A DNA stretch of 37,392 nt, from the NCBI GenBank assembly GCA_934670025.1, contig CAKUOS010000018.1, forward strand, positions 1 to 37,392, written 5' to 3'. This DNA comes from an uncultured Oscillospiraceae bacterium (lineage in GTDB: Bacteria > Bacillota > Clostridia > Oscillospirales > Oscillospiraceae). The translations under genes were made by a program, and so were the position numbers. The notes under the pieces are model-generated. The model ran no database searches. It had not been told where the DNA came from and saw only the letters and a list, made by a program, of their open reading frames with translations. Positions 15,793 through 23,978 of the stretch are shown here, one piece after another; positions within the stretch are counted from its first letter, which is position 1; each line of letters starts with the position of its first letter.

Positions 15793-16020
15793 TGGCCGGA
15801 TTTTCGGCTCAAATACTGCAAAAAGGGGGAAGCAATCATGGACGCAGGAAGTAGTAGCGGCACAGCAGCAGGCCGAAGTACTGTAGAGCCCCAGCCGCCG
15901 TCGTGCGTCCGGAGCTGCCCCAGGTAATACAGTCGCCTTTCGCAATGTGCCTGCGTTGTGTCTTACTTCCTAATCCTGGCGTGTAACAACGTCAATCATC
16001 AAACCAGGAGGGAAAAAGAC
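15793..16020 (+). promoter_or_regulatory. Structured mgtE leader, possible metal-responsive RNA or leader peptide
   Basis: The 228-nt leader has no M-box signature (no GTTAGGTGAGGCTCC). It can form GGACGCA (15840-15846) with TGCGTCC (15904-15910), enclosing GCGGC (15857-15861) with GCCGC (15894-15898). The same 5' segment can instead pair ACGCAGG (15842-15848) with CCTGCGT (15950-15956), or GGAAGTA (15847-15853) with TACTTCC (15964-15970). These helices exclude one another, as in a switch. A 29-codon ORF (15839-15928, MDAGSSSGTAAGR...) with GGGGGAAG before it lies in the same segment. Confidence 0.5.
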
Positions 16021-17400
16021 ATGGCAGAAAACAATTTTTCGTTACAGAAAACGCTGACCATGCTGCTCGACGAGAAGAAGTATCATTCTCTGCGCGACAT
16101 TCTCAGCACCATGAATCCCGCCGATATCGCCGCCATCTTTGACGAGCTGGAGGAATCGAAGCTGCCGCTGCTGTTCCGGCTTCTGCCGAAGGAGCTCGCC
16201 GCCGAGACCTTCGTCGAGATGGAGCCCGAGGCGCAGGAGCTGCTGATCCGCGGCTTCTCCGACTCCGAGCTCAAGGAGGTCATCGACGAGCTGTACGTCG
16301 ACGACGCGGTCGATATCGTCGAGGAAATGCCCGCAAACGTCGTACAGCGTATCTTATCGCAGGCCGAGCCCGATATGCGCAAGCAGATCAACGAGATCCT
16401 GCGCTACCCCGAGGATTCCGCGGGCTCGATCATGACGACGGAATACGTCTCGCTGCGGCCCAATATGACGGTGGAGGAGGCTATCCTCCGCATCCGCCGT
16501 ACGGGCATCGACAAAGAGACGATCTACACCTGCTACGTCACGCGCGGACACAAGCTCATCGGTCTTGTGAGCGTGAAGGATCTGCTTCTTTGTGAGGACG
16601 ACGACGCGACGATCGAGTCGATCATGCAGGAGCACGTCATCACGGTCGGCACGCTCGACGACAAAGAGCAGGTCGCGCAGATGTTCAGCAAGTACAACTT
16701 CCTCGCGCTGCCGGTCGTCGACACGGAGGACCGGCTGGTCGGTATCGTGACCTTCGACGACGCCATGGACGTCATGGAAGACGAGGCCACGGAGGATATG
16801 GAAAAGATGGCGGCCATGCTGCCGTCCGAACACCCGTATATGCGCTCGACGCCGGTGGAGATCTGGAAAAACCGAATCCCCTGGCTGCTGCTGCTGATGG
16901 TCTCGGCGACGCTGACGGGCATCGTCATCACGAAGTTTGAAAATTCGCTGGCCGCGCTGCCGTGTTTGACGGCGTTCATCCCGATGCTCATGGACACGGG
17001 CGGCAACTCCGGTTCGCAGGCGTGCGTGTCGATCATCCGCGGCATCAGCCTCAACGAGATCGAGTTCCGCGATCTCGGCCGGGTCGTGTGGAAGGAGATC
17101 CGCGTCTCCGTTCTCTGCGGCGTGTGTCTGGCCGCGGCGTGCTTCGCCAAGATCATCGTGGTCGATATGCTGCTGTTAAAGAGCGAGAGCGTGAGCTACA
17201 TGGTCGCGTTCGTCGTCTGCGCGACGATGGCCGTGACGGTGTGTCTGGCGAAGATCGTCGGCTCGACGCTGCCGCTTCTGGCGAAAAAGCTCGGGTTTGA
17301 CCCGGCCGTGATGGCCTCGCCGATCATCACGACGATCGTCGATTTTCTGTCGCTGCTGGTCTATTTTGCGTTCGCAACGGCGATCCTCGGCATCGGATAA
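16021..17400 (+). CDS. mgtE: Magnesium transporter MgtE
   Basis: 459 residues, normal length for MgtE, a homodimeric Mg2+ channel gated by its cytosolic domains. The N-terminal helical domain (about 1-130) is followed by two CBS domains (about 135-255: MTTEYVSLRPNMTVEEA, LIGLVSVKDLL and LVGIVTFDDAMDVMEDE). Five transmembrane helices follow from about 285, with the pore signature MDTGGNSGSQ. The start at 16021 follows AGGAGGGAAAAAGAC. Single gene with strong promoter, long structured leader and its own terminator. Confidence 0.96.
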   Translation: MAENNFSLQKTLTMLLDEKKYHSLRDILSTMNPADIAAIFDELEESKLPLLFRLLPKELAAETFVEMEPEAQELLIRGFSDSELKEVIDELYVDDAVDIVEEMPANVVQRILSQAEPDMRKQINEILRYPEDSAGSIMTTEYVSLRPNMTVEEAILRIRRTGIDKETIYTCYVTRGHKLIGLVSVKDLLLCEDDDATIESIMQEHVITVGTLDDKEQVAQMFSKYNFLALPVVDTEDRLVGIVTFDDAMDVMEDEATEDMEKMAAMLPSEHPYMRSTPVEIWKNRIPWLLLLMVSATLTGIVITKFENSLAALPCLTAFIPMLMDTGGNSGSQACVSIIRGISLNEIEFRDLGRVVWKEIRVSVLCGVCLAAACFAKIIVVDMLLLKSESVSYMVAFVVCATMAVTVCLAKIVGSTLPLLAKKLGFDPAVMASPIITTIVDFLSLLVYFAFATAILGIG

Positions 17401-17409
17401 TGGAATTAC

Positions 17410-17446
17410 AAAAAACGCAGTCTGCGGATGCAGGCTGCGTTTTTTG
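17410..17446 (+). terminator. Terminator between mgtE and the SLH operon
   Basis: Stem ACGCAG..CTGC with complement GCAG..CTGCGT (17415-17440), flanked by A6 and T7, so it can act in both directions. It separates mgtE from the convergent SLH gene. Confidence 0.88.
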
Positions 17447-17462
17447 CGTTATGGAATGGAGC

Positions 17463-18659
17463 TTAACCCTTCTGTGCGGTGACGAAGCGGTTGAGGATGG
17501 CTGCAAACTGGCAGCGGGTCGCGGAGCCGGCGGGCATGAGCTTGCCGTCGGCGCCGGTGATGAAGCCCTGACCCACAGCCCACTGGAGCGCCGGGACGGC
17601 GTAGGAGCTGATGGAATCCTGATCGGAGAAGGCGGAGAGGTTTTCGGCCAGCGTCACGGCCTCCAGACCGTTGTAGACGGCGTAGTTGAAGAGGATGACG
17701 GCCAGCTGCTCACGGGTGACGGCCTTATTGGGGTCGAACGTCGTGTCGGAGGTACCGGAGACGATCTTGTTCTCGAACGCCCAGGCAACGGCGGCTTCGT
17801 AATAGCTGCCCGCGGCGACGTCGGTGAAGGCGGTCTTGCCCGCGGCCTTCGGCGAACCGGCAAGACGATAGAGCGTGGTCACGGCCATGGCGCGCGTCGT
17901 GGTGCCGTTGGGCGTGAAGGTGGTGTCGGACGTGCCGGTCATGAGCTTGGCGTCGACAACGGCCTGGACGTCTGCTTTAAACCAGTCGGAATCCCTGACG
18001 TCGGTGAAGCCGTCTTTGGTTTCCCCGGCAGGCTTTTCCACGGCGGGAGTCTCAGCCGCAGCGGAAACGACGATCAGCTCGACGATACCGGAGGGCATCC
18101 GCTTGCCGGCGGCCTTTTCCTCGGTGAAATCGGCCTCGGTCGTGCCGCAGACGAAGCGCAGCGAACCGGACTTGGCGTTCTTGGCGATCTCGGCGACGGT
18201 GCCGTCAGCCGCTGCGCCGACGGCCCAGGTCAGGGCGATGGCTGCGGGGACTTCCTCGGACTTGCCGTCGGCGAAGTAATATTTGCCCTCGGCGAGATCC
18301 TTGTAGGTGGGGTTAAATTTGGTGTAGGGGCCGTCGTCGCAGACGAAGGCGAGGCTGTCGCCGTCGGCAAACGTGACGTCCGCGTCGGTCAGGAGCGTGT
18401 CGAGCGTGACATATTCGGTCACGACGACGTCCTGCTCGCCCTTTTTGAAGTACTGATAGCCGTAGCCCTCGGCCTTCGTCTCGGCGAGCTTCTTGAGCTC
18501 CTCGGCGGTGTAGCTCCTGGCGAGCTTCTTTTCGCCGTCCGCACCTGCCTGCGTGTAGACGGACAGAGCTGCGTCGGCTGCGCTGGCCGTGACGGCAAGA
18601 CCCGCGAATACGGTGACGAGCATCGCAAGGACCAGCAGCATGGAAACAAGTTTCTTCAT
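17463..18659 (-). CDS. SLH-domain surface protein with N-terminal molybdopterin-oxidoreductase-like domain
   Basis: 398 residues. Signal peptide 1-28 (MKKLVSMLLVLAMLVTVFAGLAVTASA). Residues about 30-205 form a domain with a YVTLDTLL..ADVTFADGDSLAFVCDDG pattern and a GSLRFVCG..GIVELIVVS ending. This layout also appears in the operon's Ig-like protein and recalls the sulfite-oxidase-type fold, but without an obvious Mo-ligand Cys. Three SLH repeats follow (about 222-396: FTDVRDSDWFKADVQAVVDAKLMTG, FTDVAAGSYYEAAVAWAFENKIVSG and a third), which hold proteins to cell-wall polymers. Last gene of the operon, 41 bp after the GLUG protein. Confidence 0.85.
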   Translation of the reverse strand: MKKLVSMLLVLAMLVTVFAGLAVTASAADAALSVYTQAGADGEKKLARSYTAEELKKLAETKAEGYGYQYFKKGEQDVVVTEYVTLDTLLTDADVTFADGDSLAFVCDDGPYTKFNPTYKDLAEGKYYFADGKSEEVPAAIALTWAVGAAADGTVAEIAKNAKSGSLRFVCGTTEADFTEEKAAGKRMPSGIVELIVVSAAAETPAVEKPAGETKDGFTDVRDSDWFKADVQAVVDAKLMTGTSDTTFTPNGTTTRAMAVTTLYRLAGSPKAAGKTAFTDVAAGSYYEAAVAWAFENKIVSGTSDTTFDPNKAVTREQLAVILFNYAVYNGLEAVTLAENLSAFSDQDSISSYAVPALQWAVGQGFITGADGKLMPAGSATRCQFAAILNRFVTAQKG

Positions 18660-18700
18660 GGTGTGTTCTTCCTTTCAGAGAGATTTATTTCAAAGGGCGT

Positions 18701-21700
18701 TTACGCCTTTTGAAGCAGAGTTTGCAGCGCCAGCAGCATATGCGCCAGCTCCGCGCGCGCCGCGGCGGCCGTGGGATCGGCAAGACAGGCGGCATAACTG
18801 CCGCACAGGCCGGTCCGATAGGCGAACTGCACGCCCGCGCGGCTCCAGTCGGAACAGGCGGCGACATAGACGGAGGGAGCGTCATCGCTTGCCGTAAGGC
18901 CGTTCGCCGCGGCAAAGCGCGCCAGAAGCGTCAGAGCCTGTTCCTTCGTCACGGGCTGATCCGGGGAGAACGTGCCCGCGCCGGTGCCGGTGACGACGCC
19001 GGTCTGCGCGCCCCAGACGGCCGCCTGCCGGTACCAGCCGGCCCGGAGATCGGCAAAGCCGCCGGTCCCGCTCGCGGCGGGACTGCCCGCCATGCGCCAC
19101 AGGACCGTCACGAGCATCGCGCGCGTCATGGGCCTGTCGGGAGAGAATTCGTTTTTGCCGATGCCGGTCATGAGCCCGGCAGCGGCGCAGGCTTCGATAT
19201 CCTGCAAATATACGCTTGTCTCATCGGCGTCGGCAAACGCGGCGCGCGCAAGCGCCGTCACGCCCGACTGCGCCGAAACAGCGCCCAGCGCATCGGTCCC
19301 GGACGTTTCGGAGACGGTTTTCGCGCTGTTGCCGCTGCGCCCGCAGGCATAGAGACGGACATTCTGAAGAGAAACGCTGCCGAGGATGGCCTTCGTGCAT
19401 TTTTCGGACACGACGCGGACGGTGCTGTTCGTCACGGCGACGGTATCGGCCGAGAGAACGGCGACATTGTCGCTGTCGGTGCGGCCGGTGAAGACGGCGT
19501 CCGTGATCGTGACGGCGGAGCCGTTGCAGCAGAACGCGCCGCCGTCAAAGTCCAGCTTGTCGGTCTTGCTTACGGCGATGGTGCAGCCGGTGATGGCGAT
19601 CTCGCTCTTTTCCGCAGCCATAAACGCGGCGTTGTTGACCTGCGCCTGCAATTGGAGACTGCCGCTGCCCGCGATCGTCAGATCGCCCGCGGCAGTCATG
19701 GTCGGGCAGGCGTTATCCGGTTCGTCGCTGCTGCCGAGCAGCGCGTTTTCGCCGCGCAGCGTCAGTGTGCAGCCGCGGCCGAGCCGCAGGAGCGTCTTGT
19801 CGCCCGCGATGCGCACGTCCTGAAGCGTCAGGCGCGTTTTGTCGCCGACGGTGAGCGTGAGGTTGTCAAACGATCCGGAACCGGAGTCGAGGCCCACGAG
19901 CGTTACGTCAAGCCCGCCGGCGATCGTAATTTCGCCGCTGGCCAGCCACGGGATAAAGTATGTGCTGGAGGCCGTGATCCTGCCGCCGGGGACGAGATTC
20001 TGCCGGTAGACGGCGGTGACGGTCATGTCGCGGCCCGTGAGCGTGAACTCCGGCCACGCGGCCGTATAGCCGCTCAGCTGCGGAAGCGCGGGCGCTTTGA
20101 CGGACGTGTCGCCCTGCTTGCAGATCACTTCACCGGCCGTCTCGCCGTTGGCGAGGAAGGTCACGGTGAACGTTTCGGGCAGCGCCGCGTCCTGCGGCGC
20201 ATCCTTGGCCTCAAATGCGGGACAAATGTCGGCGGTCGTTTTTTCCGCGACCTTGCCGCTGCGGCCAAGCATCGGCAAAGCCGGTTCCGCCGCCGTGCAG
20301 CCGCCCCAGATGAGATTCTGCGCGTTGCCGACGATGGAGCCGGTCGACGCGCGCGGCTCGGAATTGGTCGAGGCGACGGCCGCTTCGTTTCGGCACGCGA
20401 GGACGGTCGTCTTATTGCGCGCAGTCGTATAGCCCGCGACGCCGCCGGTATAGCGGTCGGAGCCGGAGACTGCGCCGTAGTTCGCGCATTTTGTCATGAC
20501 GCCCGCGAGGCGGCCCGCGATGCCGCCCGTGCCGTAGGCTCCGGAGCCGGCCGCGGTGACGGCTCCAAAATTGGCGCAGCCGGTGAGCGTGTCGGAGGCC
20601 GAATAGCACAGGCCCACGACGCCGCCGAGCCCGGACAGGCCGGTGACGGAGCCGTAATTGACACAGTTTTCTACCTTCGTGCCGTCGCAGATGTAGGCGG
20701 CGACGCCGCCCGCGTGCGTCCCGGCGGCGGACACGGTCACATAGGCGCTGATGTCCCGGATCGTGCAGCCCTTGGCGTAGGCGACGAGGCCCGCGGCATA
20801 CGACGCGCGCGCCTCGCCCGCGGCGCTGCCGCAGACGGTGAGATCTTTGAGCGTGGCGTCCACGCAGCAGCCGAACAGCGCCGCATAGCTGCCGGTGTTA
20901 TACGCATCCAGCGCGAAGATCGTGTGTCCCTGCCCGTCAAACGTGCCCGAGAAGGGCTTCTGGATGCTCGAACCGATGGCCGTCCAGGCGCACGAGCCGG
21001 CTGTGCCGTCGATATTGGCGAGGGAGATGTCGTTTCCAAGCAAAATCGTCACGCCGGCAAAGCTGACGCCCTGCTCATTCACGAGCTTTGCAAGGCCCGC
21101 GAGCTGGCGCGCGGCGGTGAGCGTATAGGCTTTTTCCGTGCCCGTGTACCAGCGCGTGTCGGCAAGACTCAGCCAGCTCTTGCGGCGCGTGGCGCGCACG
21201 GCCTCGATCGTGACGGGGCCGTCGCCGGTGACGGTATAGGTGCCGTCGGGATTCTCCGTCGCGCCGGTGACGAGGAACTGATAGCCCTCGCGGTATTCAA
21301 GCGTTCCGTCGGCGGGCCGTGCGTCGGGGTAGGAGTGCGCCTGGAGCGTGAGGATATTGCCCTCGCAGAGCGTGTCGCCGGTATGGACCGTCTCACCGGA
21401 GACGGCGGTCATTGCGGAGCCGGTCAGCTTGTCGCCTGTGCGCGCGACGGCCAGATAGCACGCATCCGAATCGCGGATGGTGAGAAGCGCGGTCTTGACC
21501 TTCTGGAAGGCCGCCGAGAGGACGGTATCGCCCGTGACGGTGTAGTAATCGCCGAGAATCGCCTTGCCGTCGGCGGTGAACGCCGTCAGGCGGTAGCCCG
21601 CGGCGGGCTGCGCGGTCAGCGCGACGGTCGTGCCGAACGGCACGGCCCCGGTCTGCGGGACGGTGAACGCGCCGTTCGTGCAGGAGCCCTGCGTCAGCTG

Positions 21701-22969
21701 GCACGTACCGGTTTTGGCGCCGGTTTCAAACCACAAAACGGGATAGCCGCCGTTTTTCCCGGCGGTATCCGATGCGAAAACGCTGCCGTTTGTGTTGAGC
21801 TGCTCGATAAACGAGGGCTGCTTCATCTGTTCGGCGGTCAGCTTTGTGACCGAGACGGAGATTTTGCGGCTCGTGCCTTTGTAATAGCCGTTCGAGTCCG
21901 GATCGTCGTCGCAGCCATCGAGATAGAAGCAGCCCGCGACGGTATACGTGCCCGAGTCGTGGCCGCCGATGCCGCGGCCGTACTGCACGCCGTTCGTGTC
22001 GATCGTGCCGGTGTTGTAGCAGTGATAGACGTCCATGCCCTCGTTCGTGCCGAGGATGCCGCCCGCCGGGCAGGCGTAGGTCGTGGAGATCGCGCCGGTG
22101 TTGTAGCAGCCGCGGATCGTGCCCTTGCCCCATGCGGATCCGACGATGCCGCCCACGCCCTTGGAATCGGTATTGCGGACGGCGGCTTTGTTCGCGCAGT
22201 TCTCGATGACGACGCCGTTGGACGTTTCGCCGACTCTGCCGACGATGCCGCCGACCATCCTGCGGCCGTAGACCGACCCGGAGGCGAGGACGAGATTGCG
22301 CACGGCCGGCTGCCAGCCGTCTGCAAAGACGGCCTCGGATTTTTCACCGTTCACGCCGTTCGTGTAGTCCGCGTTTCCGCCGAGGAAGCCCACGATGCCG
22401 ATGGCCATGCTGTAGGGGAAGCCCTTGGCCGCGTAGCGGTCGCAGTAGAGGTTATAGATGCTGTGCCCCTGTCCGTCGAGCACGCCGTTGAAGCGCGTGT
22501 CGAGGGTCATGCAGTCGCCTGCGGCTTCCGCGGGCTTCATGGGGAATTTGCCGCCGATGGGCGTCCAGTTGGGGCCGGACCACGAGCCGCCGGCGTCCTG
22601 ACGGCCGCCCATGTCAAGATCGGCGGTGATGCGGATCGTCTTATACGCGAAATCCACGCCGCCGGTATAGACCGTGTCGGAGACGTTGCCGCCGCCCGCG
22701 CCGACGAGCAGCACGTTGTCGACGCGCTTACTGACAAGATACGACGTGTCGCCCACGATTTTTTTCGCGGATGGGTCAGCCATGCCGTTGCAGAGCGCGG
22801 CCAGACCCGCGAGCTTGGCGGGCGTGTCGATCTCGTATTCCGTTTTTTCCGGGTCGTACCATGAGATATCGACCGTGCCGTCCCACGCGGCATCCGCCGC
22901 GTGCGCCGTGACCGGCAGCAGGCACAGAAGCATTGCCGCGCAGAGCAGCAGCGACAGGAATTTCCTCAT
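18701..22969 (-). CDS. Large surface protein with GLUG-type repeats, InlB-like repeats and three SLH domains
   Basis: 1422 residues. Signal peptide 1-25 ending in HAAD. Two blocks of short GLUG-like repeats (about 200-370 and 690-880; units such as GGIVGRVGETSNGVVIENCANKAAV), which usually build a beta-helix. Two InlB-type 'B-repeat' segments (about 440-490 and 930-990, e.g. VTFLANGETAGEVICKQGD). A beta-helix-like stretch follows with calls such as LTIAGSGSLQLQAQ. Three SLH domains occupy about 1240-1422. The ATG at 22969 is chosen because GGAGGGA lies 7 nt before it; an ATG at 22975 would be too close. It starts 2 bp after the DUF2149 gene, so it is probably coupled to it. Likely displayed on the cell surface as an adhesin, receptor or cargo binder. 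Confidence 0.88.
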   Translation of the reverse strand: MRKFLSLLLCAAMLLCLLPVTAHAADAAWDGTVDISWYDPEKTEYEIDTPAKLAGLAALCNGMADPSAKKIVGDTSYLVSKRVDNVLLVGAGGGNVSDTVYTGGVDFAYKTIRITADLDMGGRQDAGGSWSGPNWTPIGGKFPMKPAEAAGDCMTLDTRFNGVLDGQGHSIYNLYCDRYAAKGFPYSMAIGIVGFLGGNADYTNGVNGEKSEAVFADGWQPAVRNLVLASGSVYGRRMVGGIVGRVGETSNGVVIENCANKAAVRNTDSKGVGGIVGSAWGKGTIRGCYNTGAISTTYACPAGGILGTNEGMDVYHCYNTGTIDTNGVQYGRGIGGHDSGTYTVAGCFYLDGCDDDPDSNGYYKGTSRKISVSVTKLTAEQMKQPSFIEQLNTNGSVFASDTAGKNGGYPVLWFETGAKTGTCQLTQGSCTNGAFTVPQTGAVPFGTTVALTAQPAAGYRLTAFTADGKAILGDYYTVTGDTVLSAAFQKVKTALLTIRDSDACYLAVARTGDKLTGSAMTAVSGETVHTGDTLCEGNILTLQAHSYPDARPADGTLEYREGYQFLVTGATENPDGTYTVTGDGPVTIEAVRATRRKSWLSLADTRWYTGTEKAYTLTAARQLAGLAKLVNEQGVSFAGVTILLGNDISLANIDGTAGSCAWTAIGSSIQKPFSGTFDGQGHTIFALDAYNTGSYAALFGCCVDATLKDLTVCGSAAGEARASYAAGLVAYAKGCTIRDISAYVTVSAAGTHAGGVAAYICDGTKVENCVNYGSVTGLSGLGGVVGLCYSASDTLTGCANFGAVTAAGSGAYGTGGIAGRLAGVMTKCANYGAVSGSDRYTGGVAGYTTARNKTTVLACRNEAAVASTNSEPRASTGSIVGNAQNLIWGGCTAAEPALPMLGRSGKVAEKTTADICPAFEAKDAPQDAALPETFTVTFLANGETAGEVICKQGDTSVKAPALPQLSGYTAAWPEFTLTGRDMTVTAVYRQNLVPGGRITASSTYFIPWLASGEITIAGGLDVTLVGLDSGSGSFDNLTLTVGDKTRLTLQDVRIAGDKTLLRLGRGCTLTLRGENALLGSSDEPDNACPTMTAAGDLTIAGSGSLQLQAQVNNAAFMAAEKSEIAITGCTIAVSKTDKLDFDGGAFCCNGSAVTITDAVFTGRTDSDNVAVLSADTVAVTNSTVRVVSEKCTKAILGSVSLQNVRLYACGRSGNSAKTVSETSGTDALGAVSAQSGVTALARAAFADADETSVYLQDIEACAAAGLMTGIGKNEFSPDRPMTRAMLVTVLWRMAGSPAASGTGGFADLRAGWYRQAAVWGAQTGVVTGTGAGTFSPDQPVTKEQALTLLARFAAANGLTASDDAPSVYVAACSDWSRAGVQFAYRTGLCGSYAACLADPTAAAARAELAHMLLALQTLLQKA

Positions 22970-22971
22970 GC

Positions 22972-23304
22972 TCATCCCTCCGGAGTTTCATTCTGCACGA
23001 TGTAATACGTGCCGGTCTTTTCATCGTAATAGACCTTGCCCATCTCGGTCAGATCGGCCTCGATCGTCCCGGCGCTGCTGTCCGATTCGCTCAGGTCGTC
23101 GGACTCGAACGACATCTGCGGCGCATCCGTCTGTGAGGCGGAGGACACGGACGAAATATCGACATTCCAGTTGAGGATGAGCGCCAGCATGATCCCAACG
23201 GCCAGCACCAGCATCGCGTCGGCCAGATTGCTGACCGAGTCCATGGGGTTGACCGGCGCGTCGTCCGTGCGCGCGCGCAAGGAGCGGTCCCGCAGACGTC
23301 TCAT
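22972..23304 (-). CDS. DUF2149 / ExbD-like single-span membrane protein
   Basis: 110 residues. A short cytosolic N-terminus leads to NPMDSVSNLADAMLVLAVGIMLALIL: one membrane span with an acidic residue (D29) at its start, as in ExbD/TolR, where the matching Asp carries protons. The outer part is acidic and Ser-rich and ends in GKVYYDEKTGTYYIVQ. This is the layout of DUF2149, found beside TolQ/ExbB-type channels. Its start overlaps the end of the channel gene by 4 bp (ATGA). Confidence 0.85.
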   Translation of the reverse strand: MRRLRDRSLRARTDDAPVNPMDSVSNLADAMLVLAVGIMLALILNWNVDISSVSSASQTDAPQMSFESDDLSESDSSAGTIEADLTEMGKVYYDEKTGTYYIVQNETPEG

Positions 23305-23966
23305 ACCGCGTCCTCCTTCTGGAGATCGAGAAGCTCGGTGCAGAGCGCTTCGAGCATCGAGCCGTATGCGCGGTACCAGCGGCGGCGGATATTGGAGACG
23401 ACGATGGCGAACGCCGCGGCGACAAGGCCCGCGATGGTCGTGTCGAACGCGGTCAGAAGCGAGGTCGAGAGCGTGTACGTATCGCCCTGGCCGAGCGCGA
23501 TGACGCCCGGGCCGAGCGGAATGAGCGTGCCGAGCAGACCCAGCATCGGCGCAAGACGCGCCAGAAGCTCGCTCAGCTTGACGATATCGTCATACCGGTC
23601 CTGTTCGCGCTCGAGAAGCTCGACGGCCAGCGCCTCGCGCGTGGCGTCCGTAAAATCGGGATGGCGCAGCAGCTCCAGAAGCGCGTCCTTCTGCCGGCGC
23701 AGCAGGCCGCTCTGTTCGATGACGGCCGCGCGGTCGGGCGCGGTGCGCAGCTGCTCCATCAAAGACGGCAGCGCGACCTTCAGATGGCGGCGTTCGGTAA
23801 AGTATTCGGCGATCAGCCAGCCGACGAGCGCCGCCGCCGCCAGCAGCGCCAGCACCAGCAGCACGACGACCGGGATCTCCAGCGCGGAGGCCGCGGCGCG
23901 GAGGATATCATGGACGCGGAACGGTTCGTCCGCGGTTTGGGGCGTCACAGCAGTGAAAATCATCAT
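23301..23966 (-). CDS. MotA/TolQ/ExbB-family proton channel
   Basis: 221 residues. Three predicted membrane spans: about 31-53, 137-158 and 168-192, with a long cytosolic helical loop between the first and second, exactly the TolQ/ExbB layout. The family core LGLLGTLIPLGPGVIALGQ...LLTAFDTTIAGLVAAAFAIVVSN is intact, including the pore threonines near 147 and 176-177. In diderms these channels power TonB- or Tol-type work through the outer membrane. Here the neighbours are a DUF2149 partner, SLH proteins and a binding lipoprotein. Confidence 0.92.
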   Translation of the reverse strand: MMIFTAVTPQTADEPFRVHDILRAAASALEIPVVVLLVLALLAAAALVGWLIAEYFTERRHLKVALPSLMEQLRTAPDRAAVIEQSGLLRRQKDALLELLRHPDFTDATREALAVELLEREQDRYDDIVKLSELLARLAPMLGLLGTLIPLGPGVIALGQGDTYTLSTSLLTAFDTTIAGLVAAAFAIVVSNIRRRWYRAYGSMLEALCTELLDLQKEDAV

Positions 23967-23978
23967 AAATATGCTTCC

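Noticed and set aside
15793..16020. M-box magnesium riboswitch before mgtE
   Set aside because: The expected conserved M-box core is not present in the leader.
18710..22864. 1384-codon open frame opposite the GLUG/SLH gene
   Set aside because: Antisense shadow caused by codon bias; translation is Gly/Ala/Arg-rich without domains, while the minus-strand product has signal peptide and SLH domains.
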